Shown one piece after another: positions 47,645 through 55,391 of a DNA stretch of 64,000 nt. The notes below the pieces were generated by a model, which saw only the letters and a program-made list of their open reading frames with translations, was not told where the DNA came from and ran no database searches. The position numbers and the translations under genes were made by a program. Source of the stretch: Demequinaceae bacterium (lineage in GTDB: Bacteria; Actinomycetota; Actinomycetes; Actinomycetales; Demequinaceae); assembly GCA_016933155.1 (NCBI GenBank), contig JAFGBM010000002.1:1-64000 (forward strand). Reading direction: 5' to 3'. The stretch's first letter is position 1; the number at the start of each line of letters is the position of its first letter.

Positions 47645-47690
47645 GGCCTATGGGGTCTGGCCGGATCGACAGGCACATCGGTGTCAGGGC

Positions 47691-47776
47691 CTACCGTGCC
47701 GAGGCCGCAAGCCTGCCCGCGATCGCCACGTACGTCGCCGCGAACGTCAGCCGCATACGCCTGACGGCCCGAAGCG
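47691..47776 (-). pseudogene. LysE-family transporter 3' remnant
   Basis: The minus strand encodes RAVRRMRLTF...GRLAASAR-stop, the last 26 residues of a LysE-type protein. It matches the end of the intact gene at 48981 with one amino-acid change (A for V) despite about 11 base differences in 86. Upstream the frame loses similarity, so the rest of this second copy has been deleted or replaced. The 343-base pnp–47938 gap also contains the pnp terminator and two hairpins. Confidence 0.8.
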
Positions 47777-47818
47777 CTGTATGGGCGGTCAGGAACCCAT
47801 CGCATTCCCAAATTCGAG

Positions 47819-47840
47819 TATCGAGGAGGAGCCCTCGATA
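47819..47840 (+). other. Inverted repeat, 8-bp stem
   Basis: TATCGAGG pairs with CCTCGATA around a six-base loop. It lies between the lysE remnant and the secreted two-gene island. It could be a terminator stem or protein-binding site; no T tract follows. Confidence 0.5.
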
Positions 47841-47892
47841 GTCGTATGGAAGCGATTGAGGCATTCATGCCTTTGTGTTACCGTCGCCGCAA

Positions 47893-47917
47893 ACGCCACC
47901 GTGATCGTCGGTGGCGT
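47893..47917 (+). promoter_or_regulatory. Perfect 9-bp inverted repeat before the secreted-protein island
   Basis: ACGCCACCG and CGGTGGCGT flank a seven-base spacer, ending 20 bases before the first gene and just ahead of its GAGGGAGGG ribosome-binding site. It could be an operator or an mRNA hairpin controlling translation. Confidence 0.5.
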
Positions 47918-47937
47918 CATGAAGAGAGGGAGGGAAA

Positions 47938-48318
47938 ATGAGTATCACTCGTCGGGCGGTGGGGGCCGCGAGCGCGATTGCCATGGCGTTTGCCGCTGTT
48001 GTCATTGTGGTGACTCCAGCAAACGCGATCAATCCGTGTGCTTCGCAGGCTCAGATTCGCTACAGCGTGGATGATGTCCAGTACAGGGATCCATCGCTGG
48101 GTTGTGCTGAGCTTTCTGTTCAGTTCCAGTACCAACCGCCGTCGTCAGGCACCTACTACTTCAATGAAACGCGATACAACCTAGTACAGGGCGTAACGTA
48201 CAACACGCCCAATCGGGCCGAGATTGCCAAGGCTCGGGCGTGCACCGGTCAGTATTGTGCTGCTAACGGATGGTGGTCGGCGTGGTGGACTACCAGCTTG
48301 TGGTACACCTTCGGCTAG
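47938..48318 (+). CDS. Secreted aromatic-rich hypothetical protein
   Basis: 126 residues with a classic signal peptide (basic start, AAVVIVVTPANA cleavage region near residue 30). The mature ~96 residues contain four cysteines (NPCASQ, LGCAEL, RACTGQYCA). They are rich in Tyr and Trp toward the end (NGWWSAWWTTSLWYTFG). No family recognised. Short secreted aromatic-ended peptides with a partner membrane or lipoprotein gene are sometimes bacteriocin-like, but there is no direct evidence. GC is visibly lower than in the core genes. Ten bases separate it from the lipoprotein gene that follows. Confidence 0.75.
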   Translation: MSITRRAVGAASAIAMAFAAVVIVVTPANAINPCASQAQIRYSVDDVQYRDPSLGCAELSVQFQYQPPSSGTYYFNETRYNLVQGVTYNTPNRAEIAKARACTGQYCAANGWWSAWWTTSLWYTFG

Positions 48319-48328
48319 GTGACTCTGC

Positions 48329-48964
48329 ATGAGAACCCCACGGCTATACGCATTCTTCGGAGTGTGTGTAGCCGTGGCACTTATGGCATCGTCTTGCTCG
48401 GAGAACGTACCCGATTCGGAGTATCTCCGTCAGCACTCGCAGGTGGCGTCGATCGCGCTTGAGGAGGCTCGCGCTCAGGGGGTGAATGCTGATCAACTTG
48501 CGGTTATCGAGTCCGTCGCCGAATCCGGACGAGACGTAACCTATACCGAGTATCACGACGCGGCCTTGGCCATGATTGAGTGCCTCGAGGCTGCGGGTTT
48601 CGCAATTGACGGACCGTGGGACCAACGTCACCAGGGTCAGGACTATGTCAGTTTTGGGTACTCGCCCCCCGAAGGCTGGAGTGAGAGGCAAATGGACGAC
48701 GTCTATGGGGGATGCGCGTTCAGGCACTTCGCCTACGTTGACATGCTGTACCAGACCAACACCATCGCAAAAGAGTATGTGGACGACGCATTCACACGGG
48801 CCCTCCCGGAGATCATCACCTGTCTCGCGGAGTACGGATACGAGATTCCCGGAGACGCCCCCATGGACGAAGTCGGCTCAACCGTTGTGGAAGTGGTTGG
48901 CCTATACGGCGACGAAGCTGACTGCTACACCCGAAGCGGGTTCACGGCTGCGCTGAACGGGTAG
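48329..48964 (+). CDS. Lipoprotein, second gene of the secreted island
   Basis: 211 residues. Lipoprotein signal peptide with lipobox MASSC. The mature part is acidic and mostly helical, with cysteine pairs ECLEAAGF, GGCAFRHF, TCLAEYGYEI and DCYTRSGF. The repeated 'CLEAAGF/CLAEYGY' pattern, also seen in other actinobacterial lipoproteins, suggests an internal duplication. It is ten bases after the secreted protein gene, so the two are probably co-transcribed. Function unknown; possible surface partner or immunity for the secreted protein. Confidence 0.75.
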   Translation: MRTPRLYAFFGVCVAVALMASSCSENVPDSEYLRQHSQVASIALEEARAQGVNADQLAVIESVAESGRDVTYTEYHDAALAMIECLEAAGFAIDGPWDQRHQGQDYVSFGYSPPEGWSERQMDDVYGGCAFRHFAYVDMLYQTNTIAKEYVDDAFTRALPEIITCLAEYGYEIPGDAPMDEVGSTVVEVVGLYGDEADCYTRSGFTAALNG

Positions 48965-48980
48965 CGCATCATGATGGTGG

Positions 48981-49592
48981 CTACCGCGCAGAGACGGCAA
49001 GCCTGCCTGCGATGGCCACATACGTCGCCGCGAACGTGAGCCGCATGCGCCTGACCGCCCGAGGCCGGGTGATCACATGGGTGCGCACCGCGCCCGCGAA
49101 CACGCCGTACAGGACGAACACAACGAAGGTCGCGAGCATGAAGACGCCACTGAGCGCCAGCATCTGCCAGATGTAGCCCGGTCGGGATCCATCGACGAAC
49201 TGGGGCAGGAAGGCGAAGAAGAAAACCGTCAACTTGGGGTTGAGCAGGTTCAGGAGGACCGCTTCCCTGATCACCTTGGCTACCGACCCGAGTGTTGATG
49301 TCCCGGCCGCCTCAAGGTCGGAGCGGTCCCGCCATATCTGCCACGCCAGGTACAAGAGGTACGCCACCCCCAGCCACTTGAACGTCTGGAAGGCCAGGGC
49401 GCTCGCGTGCAAGATAGCCGCGGCTCCGGTGATGGCCGCGACCATGTGTGGGACGATTCCCATGGTGCAACCGAAGGCCGCGACGATACCGGCGCGGCTG
49501 CCCCGGGACAGGCCCGTCGAGACAGTGTAGATCACGCCGGCGCCCGGAGCGACGACCACGACCAAGGTGGTGAGGAGGAAGGCGGTGCTCAT
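48981..49592 (-). CDS. LysE/RhtB-family exporter
   Basis: 203 residues with about six transmembrane helices. Family signs are VVVAPGAGVIYTVSTGLSRGSRAGIVAAFGCTMGI near the N-terminus, WLGVAYLLYLAWQIWR, and LNLLNPKLTVFFFAFLPQFVD. These proteins export amino acids or related small molecules. It is transcribed against pnp and convergent with the secreted island. 26 bases separate it from the DUF4914-like gene upstream on the same strand, so they may form an operon. Confidence 0.9.
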   Translation of the reverse strand: MSTAFLLTTLVVVVAPGAGVIYTVSTGLSRGSRAGIVAAFGCTMGIVPHMVAAITGAAAILHASALAFQTFKWLGVAYLLYLAWQIWRDRSDLEAAGTSTLGSVAKVIREAVLLNLLNPKLTVFFFAFLPQFVDGSRPGYIWQMLALSGVFMLATFVVFVLYGVFAGAVRTHVITRPRAVRRMRLTFAATYVAIAGRLAVSAR

Positions 49593-49618
49593 GGTGTCCC
49601 TATCCTCTAGTCGGCCGC

Positions 49619-51535
49619 CTACAGATACATCGGGGTGAGTTTCTCGTAGTCCTCGATGGTCCCGTCGCGCAGGCAGACCTCGATGATTTGCCGCCCCATC
49701 AGGTCCAGGTCCTTGGTGAGGAATTGGCCCAACTCCTCCTTGAAGAAGTCGGTCAGGATCTTCGCCCCCGCGTCGTACGCCTTCTCGCCCACCTGGGACT
49801 GCTCATTGGGCATGAGAAGCGTCCGACGGATCGACTGGCCGTCGAGGGTGATCTCCGTGGGGGCGTAGCCGAACAGCGAGCAGCGCGCCGGGGTTAGGTT
49901 GCTGGCCCTCATCCGTCCCGCACCTCGACGGGCGAGCCACTCGCGGGTCAGCCATTCGGTGCTGAATCCCACCTTGTAGGCGCCGACGTGCTGGTTGGGC
50001 GTCAGGACGTATCGCGTGCGGGGGTGGTCCATGAGTTGCAGGAGCAGCAGATTCGCGGCCTCCACCTTGGTGCCGGTCGAGAAGGGCCAGTAGGAACCGA
50101 CCCCCTCCGCAACGAGGCCACCGTGTTCCAGCTTCTTCACGGCATCCGAACTCTCGCCGATTGACGGGTTCTTGTCGCCGCGTGGGGCGACGAGCCTCCA
50201 CAGCCACGCCACCGCAGGCGGCACAAAATGGGTCATCCCCATGATTCCGTAAGTGGGCTTCTCGCGAGTGCAAGGGGGCATCCGCACCCCGAAGGTCCGG
50301 ACATCCACGGGTTCGGGCTCGTTGATGATGCGTCGGATCATCCGGCGGGGAATGACGATGCGCGGATTCGGGCACGGTTTTCCGTCAGCGTCGAGGGAAT
50401 GTTCCCAGGGGAGAACCGTCGCGTCGGGCACCCCCTCGAGGTTGAAGAACACGAGGGGCTGATCCGGGTGGATGACTGCCCGCTCGAAGTGGAACTCGGC
50501 GCCGTATTCCTTGAGGTTGTCCACCCGCACGAACCAGCCGTCTTCCGCGTCGCTGATGACCATGCGACCGTCACCGGTCTGGACGGTCGGATGACAGAGC
50601 GTCATGTCGTCCGTGACGGGGGCGAGTTCGGAGGTTTCGCTGAGCGTGACGAAGTATGGCTCGCCCGTGACGACGTTCGTCCCCAGGAGTATGCGGCCGT
50701 CGTCCTCGCGTCGGAGGTCTTGGCACATCTCGGACTTGCCGCCGCCCGAGGCGCCCTCGTGCATGATGACGGTTTCGTTGTCGTAGGGGGTGGTCACCCT
50801 GACGGACGAGGCGTGGGCGGTGATCCAGCCCTCCTGCTCGCCGATGTCGAGGAGCACGGAGAAGACGCCCTTCTTGGCGCTCGGGCCCGGGTAGAGGTTG
50901 TACGCCCAGATTTCGTGCAGGGTTTCGCTCCGGTTGTGCACGACGACCTGCTTGCCATTGAAGTGCGTGTGCCGGAACGGAGGGGCGACATACAGAATGG
51001 AGCGGGGAGTGTATTCCCCGAGTTCCTCGAACGTGATCCATCCCGAGAGGTCCCTGAGGGCGAGGGCGAAGAAGGACGAGTTGACCGGCATGATCGCCAG
51101 GGAGGGGGACCCGTACGTCAGGGCCCCCGCCTTGAAGGGCACCACCACCAGTTCCTGCGTCGCGAACCAATCCAGCGTCTCCTGCCTCACCGGGGCGAAG
51201 TCGGAGCCGAAGGCATCCCGGTACCGGGTCTTGTCCGACGGACGATCGTCCGCGATGTGCATGCACTTCGGGTCGCGGCGACGGATGTAGTCCTCGGGGT
51301 AGTTGACGGCGATTCCGTTCCGGCACCGGGTCACGGTCGCCTCGGTGATTACCTTTCCAGCGGCCTCGTAGTCCACGGAGAAGACGGGGCCTCCCTCGGG
51401 GCCCAGGGACAGTCGGTAGAGCTCCTCTCGGGTGCCGGGGAGGTGGACGCGAGGGCTCGCCTCCAGGGCGGCCCTGACTTCTGGTGCCAGGAGGACCGAC
51501 TCCAGGATCGTGGCCTGTTTTGTCCCTTTTTTCAC
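49619..51535 (-). CDS. DUF4914-like protein with PEPCK-like nucleotide-binding loop
   Basis: 638 residues, GTG start behind GAGGAGGT. The centre has HEGASGGGKSE at about residues 259–269, a P-loop resembling the kinase-1 loop of phosphoenolpyruvate carboxykinases. LLGTNVVTGEPYF and FFNLEGVPDATVLPWEHS follow. PNPRIVIPRRMI and the C-terminal PNQHVGAYKVGF recall the DUF4914 family, which I remember as ~620–640 residues with a PEPCK-like fold. The reaction is unknown; ordinary PEPCK motifs and lengths do not match. It is inserted between pnp and the M16 peptidase gene, normally near neighbours, beside a LysE exporter. Confidence 0.65.
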   Translation of the reverse strand: MKKGTKQATILESVLLAPEVRAALEASPRVHLPGTREELYRLSLGPEGGPVFSVDYEAAGKVITEATVTRCRNGIAVNYPEDYIRRRDPKCMHIADDRPSDKTRYRDAFGSDFAPVRQETLDWFATQELVVVPFKAGALTYGSPSLAIMPVNSSFFALALRDLSGWITFEELGEYTPRSILYVAPPFRHTHFNGKQVVVHNRSETLHEIWAYNLYPGPSAKKGVFSVLLDIGEQEGWITAHASSVRVTTPYDNETVIMHEGASGGGKSEMCQDLRREDDGRILLGTNVVTGEPYFVTLSETSELAPVTDDMTLCHPTVQTGDGRMVISDAEDGWFVRVDNLKEYGAEFHFERAVIHPDQPLVFFNLEGVPDATVLPWEHSLDADGKPCPNPRIVIPRRMIRRIINEPEPVDVRTFGVRMPPCTREKPTYGIMGMTHFVPPAVAWLWRLVAPRGDKNPSIGESSDAVKKLEHGGLVAEGVGSYWPFSTGTKVEAANLLLLQLMDHPRTRYVLTPNQHVGAYKVGFSTEWLTREWLARRGAGRMRASNLTPARCSLFGYAPTEITLDGQSIRRTLLMPNEQSQVGEKAYDAGAKILTDFFKEELGQFLTKDLDLMGRQIIEVCLRDGTIEDYEKLTPMYL

Positions 51536-51700
51536 GGTACCTCCTCGGCGCGACGTCTTTGGGGCGGTCCGGCGACGATGTCCGCCGCCCTAAGTCTCAT
51601 GTGAGACTACACGCAAGTTCCGGGACATTCGTCTCGGGCACCGGGGTCCTCGGGGCGCGATTATCCTCCGCCGAGGGCCATCTGCGCCTAGTCTTGGGCC

Positions 51701-53032
51701 ATGCCCGCTCCACTCCCCCTCGTCGCCTCCGGTGACCCTGCCGCCCGCCTGACCCTCGAGTCCGAAGAGGGCGCCGTTGTGCGCCGGAGCGTCCTGCCTG
51801 GAGGGGTGCGTGTCCTGACGGAGCACCTCCCGGGAATGCGTTCCGCGACCGTGGGCGCCTGGGTCGGGGTGGGGTCCCGGGACGAGAACGACATCCACGC
51901 GGGCTCCACTCACTTCCTCGAGCACCTGCTCTTCAAGGGGACGAAGCGGCGCACCTCCCAGGACATCGCGGAGGCGTTCGACCGCGTGGGCGCCGAGCAC
52001 AACGCCCTCACCGGCAAGGAGTACACGTGCTACTACGCCAGGGTGCTCGACGCGGACGTCGGCATGGCCCTCGACGTCACCCTCGACATGGTGACCTCGG
52101 CCAGGATCGACGAGGCCGACCTCGAACTCGAGCGCCAGGTGATCCTCGAGGAACTGGCGATGAACGAGGACGACCCCGGTGACGTCGCGGAGGAGCGATT
52201 CACGGCAGCCCTCTTCGGGGGGCATCCCCTCGGGCGTCCCATCGGCGGCACCCCGGAGATCATCTCCACCGTGCCCCGCGAAGCCGTGTGGGAGCATTAT
52301 CGCGAGCGGTACACCCCGTCCGAACTCGTCATCGCCGCCGCCGGGGCCATCGACCACGAGCAGATCTGCTCCCTCGTCTCCAACGCCCTCTCCCAGGGTG
52401 GCTGGGGCCTCGACCCCGCGGCGTTTCCCGTCCCCCGCCGCGACCCCCTCGCCGTCGTCGACGCGTCCTTCACCCCCCGGGTCGACGTCGAGCACGACGA
52501 CGAGCAGGTGAACCTCATCATCGGGACGCGGGGACTGAGGGTGGCGGACGAGCGTCGGAACGCGTTGGCCGTCTACCTCACGATCCTCGGGATCGGGCCC
52601 TCGTCCCGGCTCTTCCAGGAGATTCGGGAGAAGCGGGGTTTGGCGTACGCCTTGGGGGCCTTCGTGGCGCCCGCGGCCGAGACGGGGGTTCTGGGTCTGC
52701 AGGCGGGTTGTACCCCCGAGCGGGCCGACCTGGTCGTGGACCTGATGGCTGCGGAGTTCGAGCGCATGGCCGACGGGGTGAGCGCGGCCGAATTGGAGCG
52801 GGCACAGGGCCAAATCACGGGTTCGACCGTGCTCCGGCTCGAGGACACGTTCTCCCGGATGTCCCGACTGGCGAGGGCCGAGCTGTTCTTCGGCGAGTGG
52901 TGGACGGTCGAGGAGGCCCTTGCCGAGGTGCGGGCTGTCACGGCTGACGACGTGGCCGAGATCGCGGCCGAGTTGGCGGGGCGCGAGCGATGCACGGTGC
53001 GGGTCGGGCGCGGGTTGGTCAAGAGCGCGTAG
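51701..53032 (+). CDS. M16-family zinc peptidase
   Basis: 443 residues. The inverted zinc motif HFLEH is at residues 71–75 with the distal glutamate in LERQVILEELAMNEDDP. The second half has the inactive-lobe features REKRGLAYALGAF and LRLEDTFSRMSRLARAELFFGEW. Processing-peptidase-like (PepR type) enzymes of this kind lie downstream of pnp in many Actinobacteria. Substrate unknown. Nine bases from dapB. Confidence 0.92.
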   Translation: MPAPLPLVASGDPAARLTLESEEGAVVRRSVLPGGVRVLTEHLPGMRSATVGAWVGVGSRDENDIHAGSTHFLEHLLFKGTKRRTSQDIAEAFDRVGAEHNALTGKEYTCYYARVLDADVGMALDVTLDMVTSARIDEADLELERQVILEELAMNEDDPGDVAEERFTAALFGGHPLGRPIGGTPEIISTVPREAVWEHYRERYTPSELVIAAAGAIDHEQICSLVSNALSQGGWGLDPAAFPVPRRDPLAVVDASFTPRVDVEHDDEQVNLIIGTRGLRVADERRNALAVYLTILGIGPSSRLFQEIREKRGLAYALGAFVAPAAETGVLGLQAGCTPERADLVVDLMAAEFERMADGVSAAELERAQGQITGSTVLRLEDTFSRMSRLARAELFFGEWWTVEEALAEVRAVTADDVAEIAAELAGRERCTVRVGRGLVKSA

Positions 53033-53041
53033 GGTATTCGC

Positions 53042-53785
53042 ATGATCAAGGTGGCGGTTATCGGCGCAGCCGGGCGCATGGGCGCGACGGTTGTGCGTGC
53101 CGTCGAGGACGCGCCTGACCTGGAGTTGGCGGCCGCCCTCGACATGGACGACGACGTCGCCGCGGCGACCGCTGCCGGTGCGACCGTGGCAGTCGAGTTC
53201 ACCGTGCCGTCCTCGACGGAGGCGAACGTCCACGCCCTCCTCGAAGCCGGTCTTCATGTGGTCTCGGGCACGAGCGGCTGGACGGAGGACGCCATCGAGC
53301 GCGTCCGAGACCGGCTTATGTCCGCCCCTGGCTTGGGGGTCCTTATCGCCCCCAACTTCGCCCTCGGTGCTGTGCTCGCGCTCCGCTTCGCGGAGATGGC
53401 CGCCCCGTACTTCGAATCCGCGGAGGTCATCGAACTCCACCACCCGGACAAGATCGACGCCCCCTCGGGAACCGCCCGATCCACCGCGCACCGTATCGCC
53501 TCCTCCCGCACCGCTGTCGGCCTCGGGCCCATGCCCGATGCCACGGCGTCGTCCCTCGAGGGCGCCAGGGGGGCGAGCGTCGACGGAATCCCCGTCCACT
53601 CCGTCCGGCTCCGGGGGCTGGTGGCCCACGAGGAGATCCTCTTCGGCAACCCAGGCGAAATCCTGACCCTCCGGCACGACAGCCTCGACCGCGCGTCGTT
53701 CATGCCTGGGGTCCTCCTGGGTATCCGACGCGTCGCCGAACACCCGGGGCTAGCGGTTGGGCTCGACTCCTACCTCGACCTCTAG
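53042..53785 (+). CDS. dapB: 4-hydroxy-tetrahydrodipicolinate reductase
   Basis: 247 residues. NAD(P)H loop VIGAAGRMG at the N-terminus, VEFTVPSSTEANVHALLEAGLHVVSGTSGW, and the catalytic EVIELHHPDKIDAPSGTA with the HH pair and K. Second committed step of diaminopimelate/lysine synthesis, working with dapA 1.6 kb downstream. Confidence 0.96.
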   Translation: MIKVAVIGAAGRMGATVVRAVEDAPDLELAAALDMDDDVAAATAAGATVAVEFTVPSSTEANVHALLEAGLHVVSGTSGWTEDAIERVRDRLMSAPGLGVLIAPNFALGAVLALRFAEMAAPYFESAEVIELHHPDKIDAPSGTARSTAHRIASSRTAVGLGPMPDATASSLEGARGASVDGIPVHSVRLRGLVAHEEILFGNPGEILTLRHDSLDRASFMPGVLLGIRRVAEHPGLAVGLDSYLDL

Positions 53786-53793
53786 CCATCCCG

Positions 53794-54249
53794 GTGAAGA
53801 CCCTCCGTAACCCGGCCTTCCTCACCGTGACGACGACCCTCGTCGTCCTGCTCCTGTACTACTCGTTGGTGGCCGACCAGACCTACTCCCTGCTCAGGGG
53901 AGACGGGGCCTCCCGTCTGCTCGGGGTCGGGGCCGTCGTGCTTCCCCTGCCCGGGGTGCTGTGGGTGATCCGGAACTGGCGCCTCGGAAGCGCGGTGCAA
54001 TGCATGACGCGTGTTCTGGATCGGGAGGGGCGCCTGCCCATCCACGACGGGGAGACCTTCCCTGATGGGCGACTCACCCACGATGCGGCCGAGGCGGTGT
54101 TCGAGGTTGCGAAGCGGAGCGTCGAGGATCGCCCCGATGACTGGCGGGCCTGGTTCCACGTGGCGTACGCGTATGCGGCGACGGCCGACCGTTCGATGGC
54201 TCGGAAGGCGCTCCGACACGCCGCGCGGCTGTTTCGAACCGAGAATTGA
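53794..54249 (+). CDS. Two-helix membrane protein with TPR-like C-terminus
   Basis: 151 residues, GTG start eight bases after dapB. Transmembrane helices lie at about residues 10–26 and 43–60. The last ~60 residues (RPDDWRAWFHVAYAYAATADRSMARKALRHAARLF) look like a tetratricopeptide pair facing the cytoplasm. Similar proteins of unknown role lie between dapB and thyX in other Actinobacteria. Confidence 0.75.
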   Translation: MKTLRNPAFLTVTTTLVVLLLYYSLVADQTYSLLRGDGASRLLGVGAVVLPLPGVLWVIRNWRLGSAVQCMTRVLDREGRLPIHDGETFPDGRLTHDAAEAVFEVAKRSVEDRPDDWRAWFHVAYAYAATADRSMARKALRHAARLFRTEN

Positions 54250-54260
54250 AGTCAGGTGCG

Positions 54261-54316
54261 CCTGCCGACCGTGGGTGCCGGATTTCGCGCCTTTTACAGC
54301 ACTGGGTGTCTGCAGG
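54261..54316 (+). repeat. 56-bp palindromic element, locus B copy 1
   Basis: Same length as the locus A element and identical at 43 of 56 positions. The right end GTCTGCAGG is unchanged. The left end CCTGCCGAC leaves one mismatch in the 9-bp terminal stem. It starts 12 bases after the preceding stop codon. Confidence 0.85.
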
Positions 54317-54331
54317 GAAGCCTGAGGTGCG

Positions 54332-54387
54332 CCTGCCGACCGTGGGTGCCGGTTTTCGCGTCCATGGCAGCACTGGGTGTCTGCAGG
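54332..54387 (+). repeat. 56-bp palindromic element, locus B copy 2
   Basis: Matches locus B copy 1 at 50 of 56 positions, again with a 15-base spacer and exactly the 71-base period seen at locus A. The differences cluster in the central loop; both ends are conserved. Confidence 0.85.
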
Positions 54388-54513
54388 AACGCCAGTTTCT
54401 CGGTGGAGAGTGAGTGTCGGGCGGTGTCTTCGGGCTGGATCGATCGAACGAGCGATGCCCGAATCGAAGCCGCAGTTCTACGCCATGTCCCTTGGCATGG
54501 CTAGGCTGACCCC

Positions 54514-55269
54514 GTGAGAGTCTCCGATTCCGAAGCCACCGAACCCGCAGCCCCCGAACAGATCCGTTTCCGCTCAGACGTCGACGTCGAACTCATCAGG
54601 GCCAGCGCCCACGACGGAGACGTCCTCTTCGCCGCTCGGGTCTCGACCAAGGGGGAGCAGTCGCTCGAGGGCGTCGGCGACGATGCGGCCGCGGGCGCCG
54701 GGCTCATCAACTACCTCATGCGGGACCGCCACGGCACCCCGTTCGAGCACAATTCCATGACGTTCTACGTGCGCGCCCCCATCTTCGTGTTCCGCGAGTT
54801 CATGCGGCACAGGATTGCCTCCTACAACGAGGAGTCCGGTCGGTACCGCGAACTCCGCCCCGACTTCTACGTCCCCGGCCCCGAGCGGCGGCTCGTCCAG
54901 GTCGGCAAACCCGGCCACTACGAGTTCGAGGAGGGAACCCCGGATCAGCACGCCCTCGTCACGAGGGAAATCGAGGCCAGTTGCACCCAGGCCTACGAGG
55001 CCTACCAGCGCATGCTCGACGCGGGGGTCGCCCGAGAGGTCGCCCGGGCCGTTCTCCCCCTCACTATCTACTCCTCCATGTACGTCACCATGAATGCCCG
55101 CTCTCTCATGAACTTCCTCAGCCTCCGGACCAAGCGGGAGGGCTCCCACTTCCCGTCCTTCCCCCAGCGGGAGATTGAGATGGTCGCGGAGAAGATGGAG
55201 GAGATCTGGGCGGGGCTCATGCCGTTGACGTACGAGGCGTTCAACAAGGCCGGCCGAGTGTCGCCGTAG
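54514..55269 (+). CDS. thyX: FAD-dependent thymidylate synthase ThyX
   Basis: 251 residues. The ThyX signature RHRxxSxNEESxRY is present as RHRIASYNEESGRY, with MNFLSLRTKREGSHFPSFPQREIEM toward the C-terminus. It makes dTMP from dUMP using reduced FAD. GTG start. No thyA is in view, so it may be the main route. Confidence 0.95.
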   Translation: MRVSDSEATEPAAPEQIRFRSDVDVELIRASAHDGDVLFAARVSTKGEQSLEGVGDDAAAGAGLINYLMRDRHGTPFEHNSMTFYVRAPIFVFREFMRHRIASYNEESGRYRELRPDFYVPGPERRLVQVGKPGHYEFEEGTPDQHALVTREIEASCTQAYEAYQRMLDAGVAREVARAVLPLTIYSSMYVTMNARSLMNFLSLRTKREGSHFPSFPQREIEMVAEKMEEIWAGLMPLTYEAFNKAGRVSP

Positions 55270-55391
55270 GGGGCAGCCCGAGGGCTGGGTGTCGCCGATG
55301 TGCTCGGTCCCGGCGTGGCCGACGGCGGGCGTGGTCGAACCGTGACCGTCCGGCATCGTCGAGGAAGGTCCTCTCGCGGTAGGTTTATCCC

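Noticed and set aside
47938-48318. Lactococcin-972-like bacteriocin
   Set aside because: The aromatic C-terminus is suggestive, but the size, four cysteines and lack of an ABC-type immunity operon do not fit.
49619-51535. Phosphoenolpyruvate carboxykinase (pckG/pckA)
   Set aside because: Only the P-loop region is reminiscent. The order and identity of the other PEPCK active-site motifs are not seen, so a DUF4914-type label is safer.
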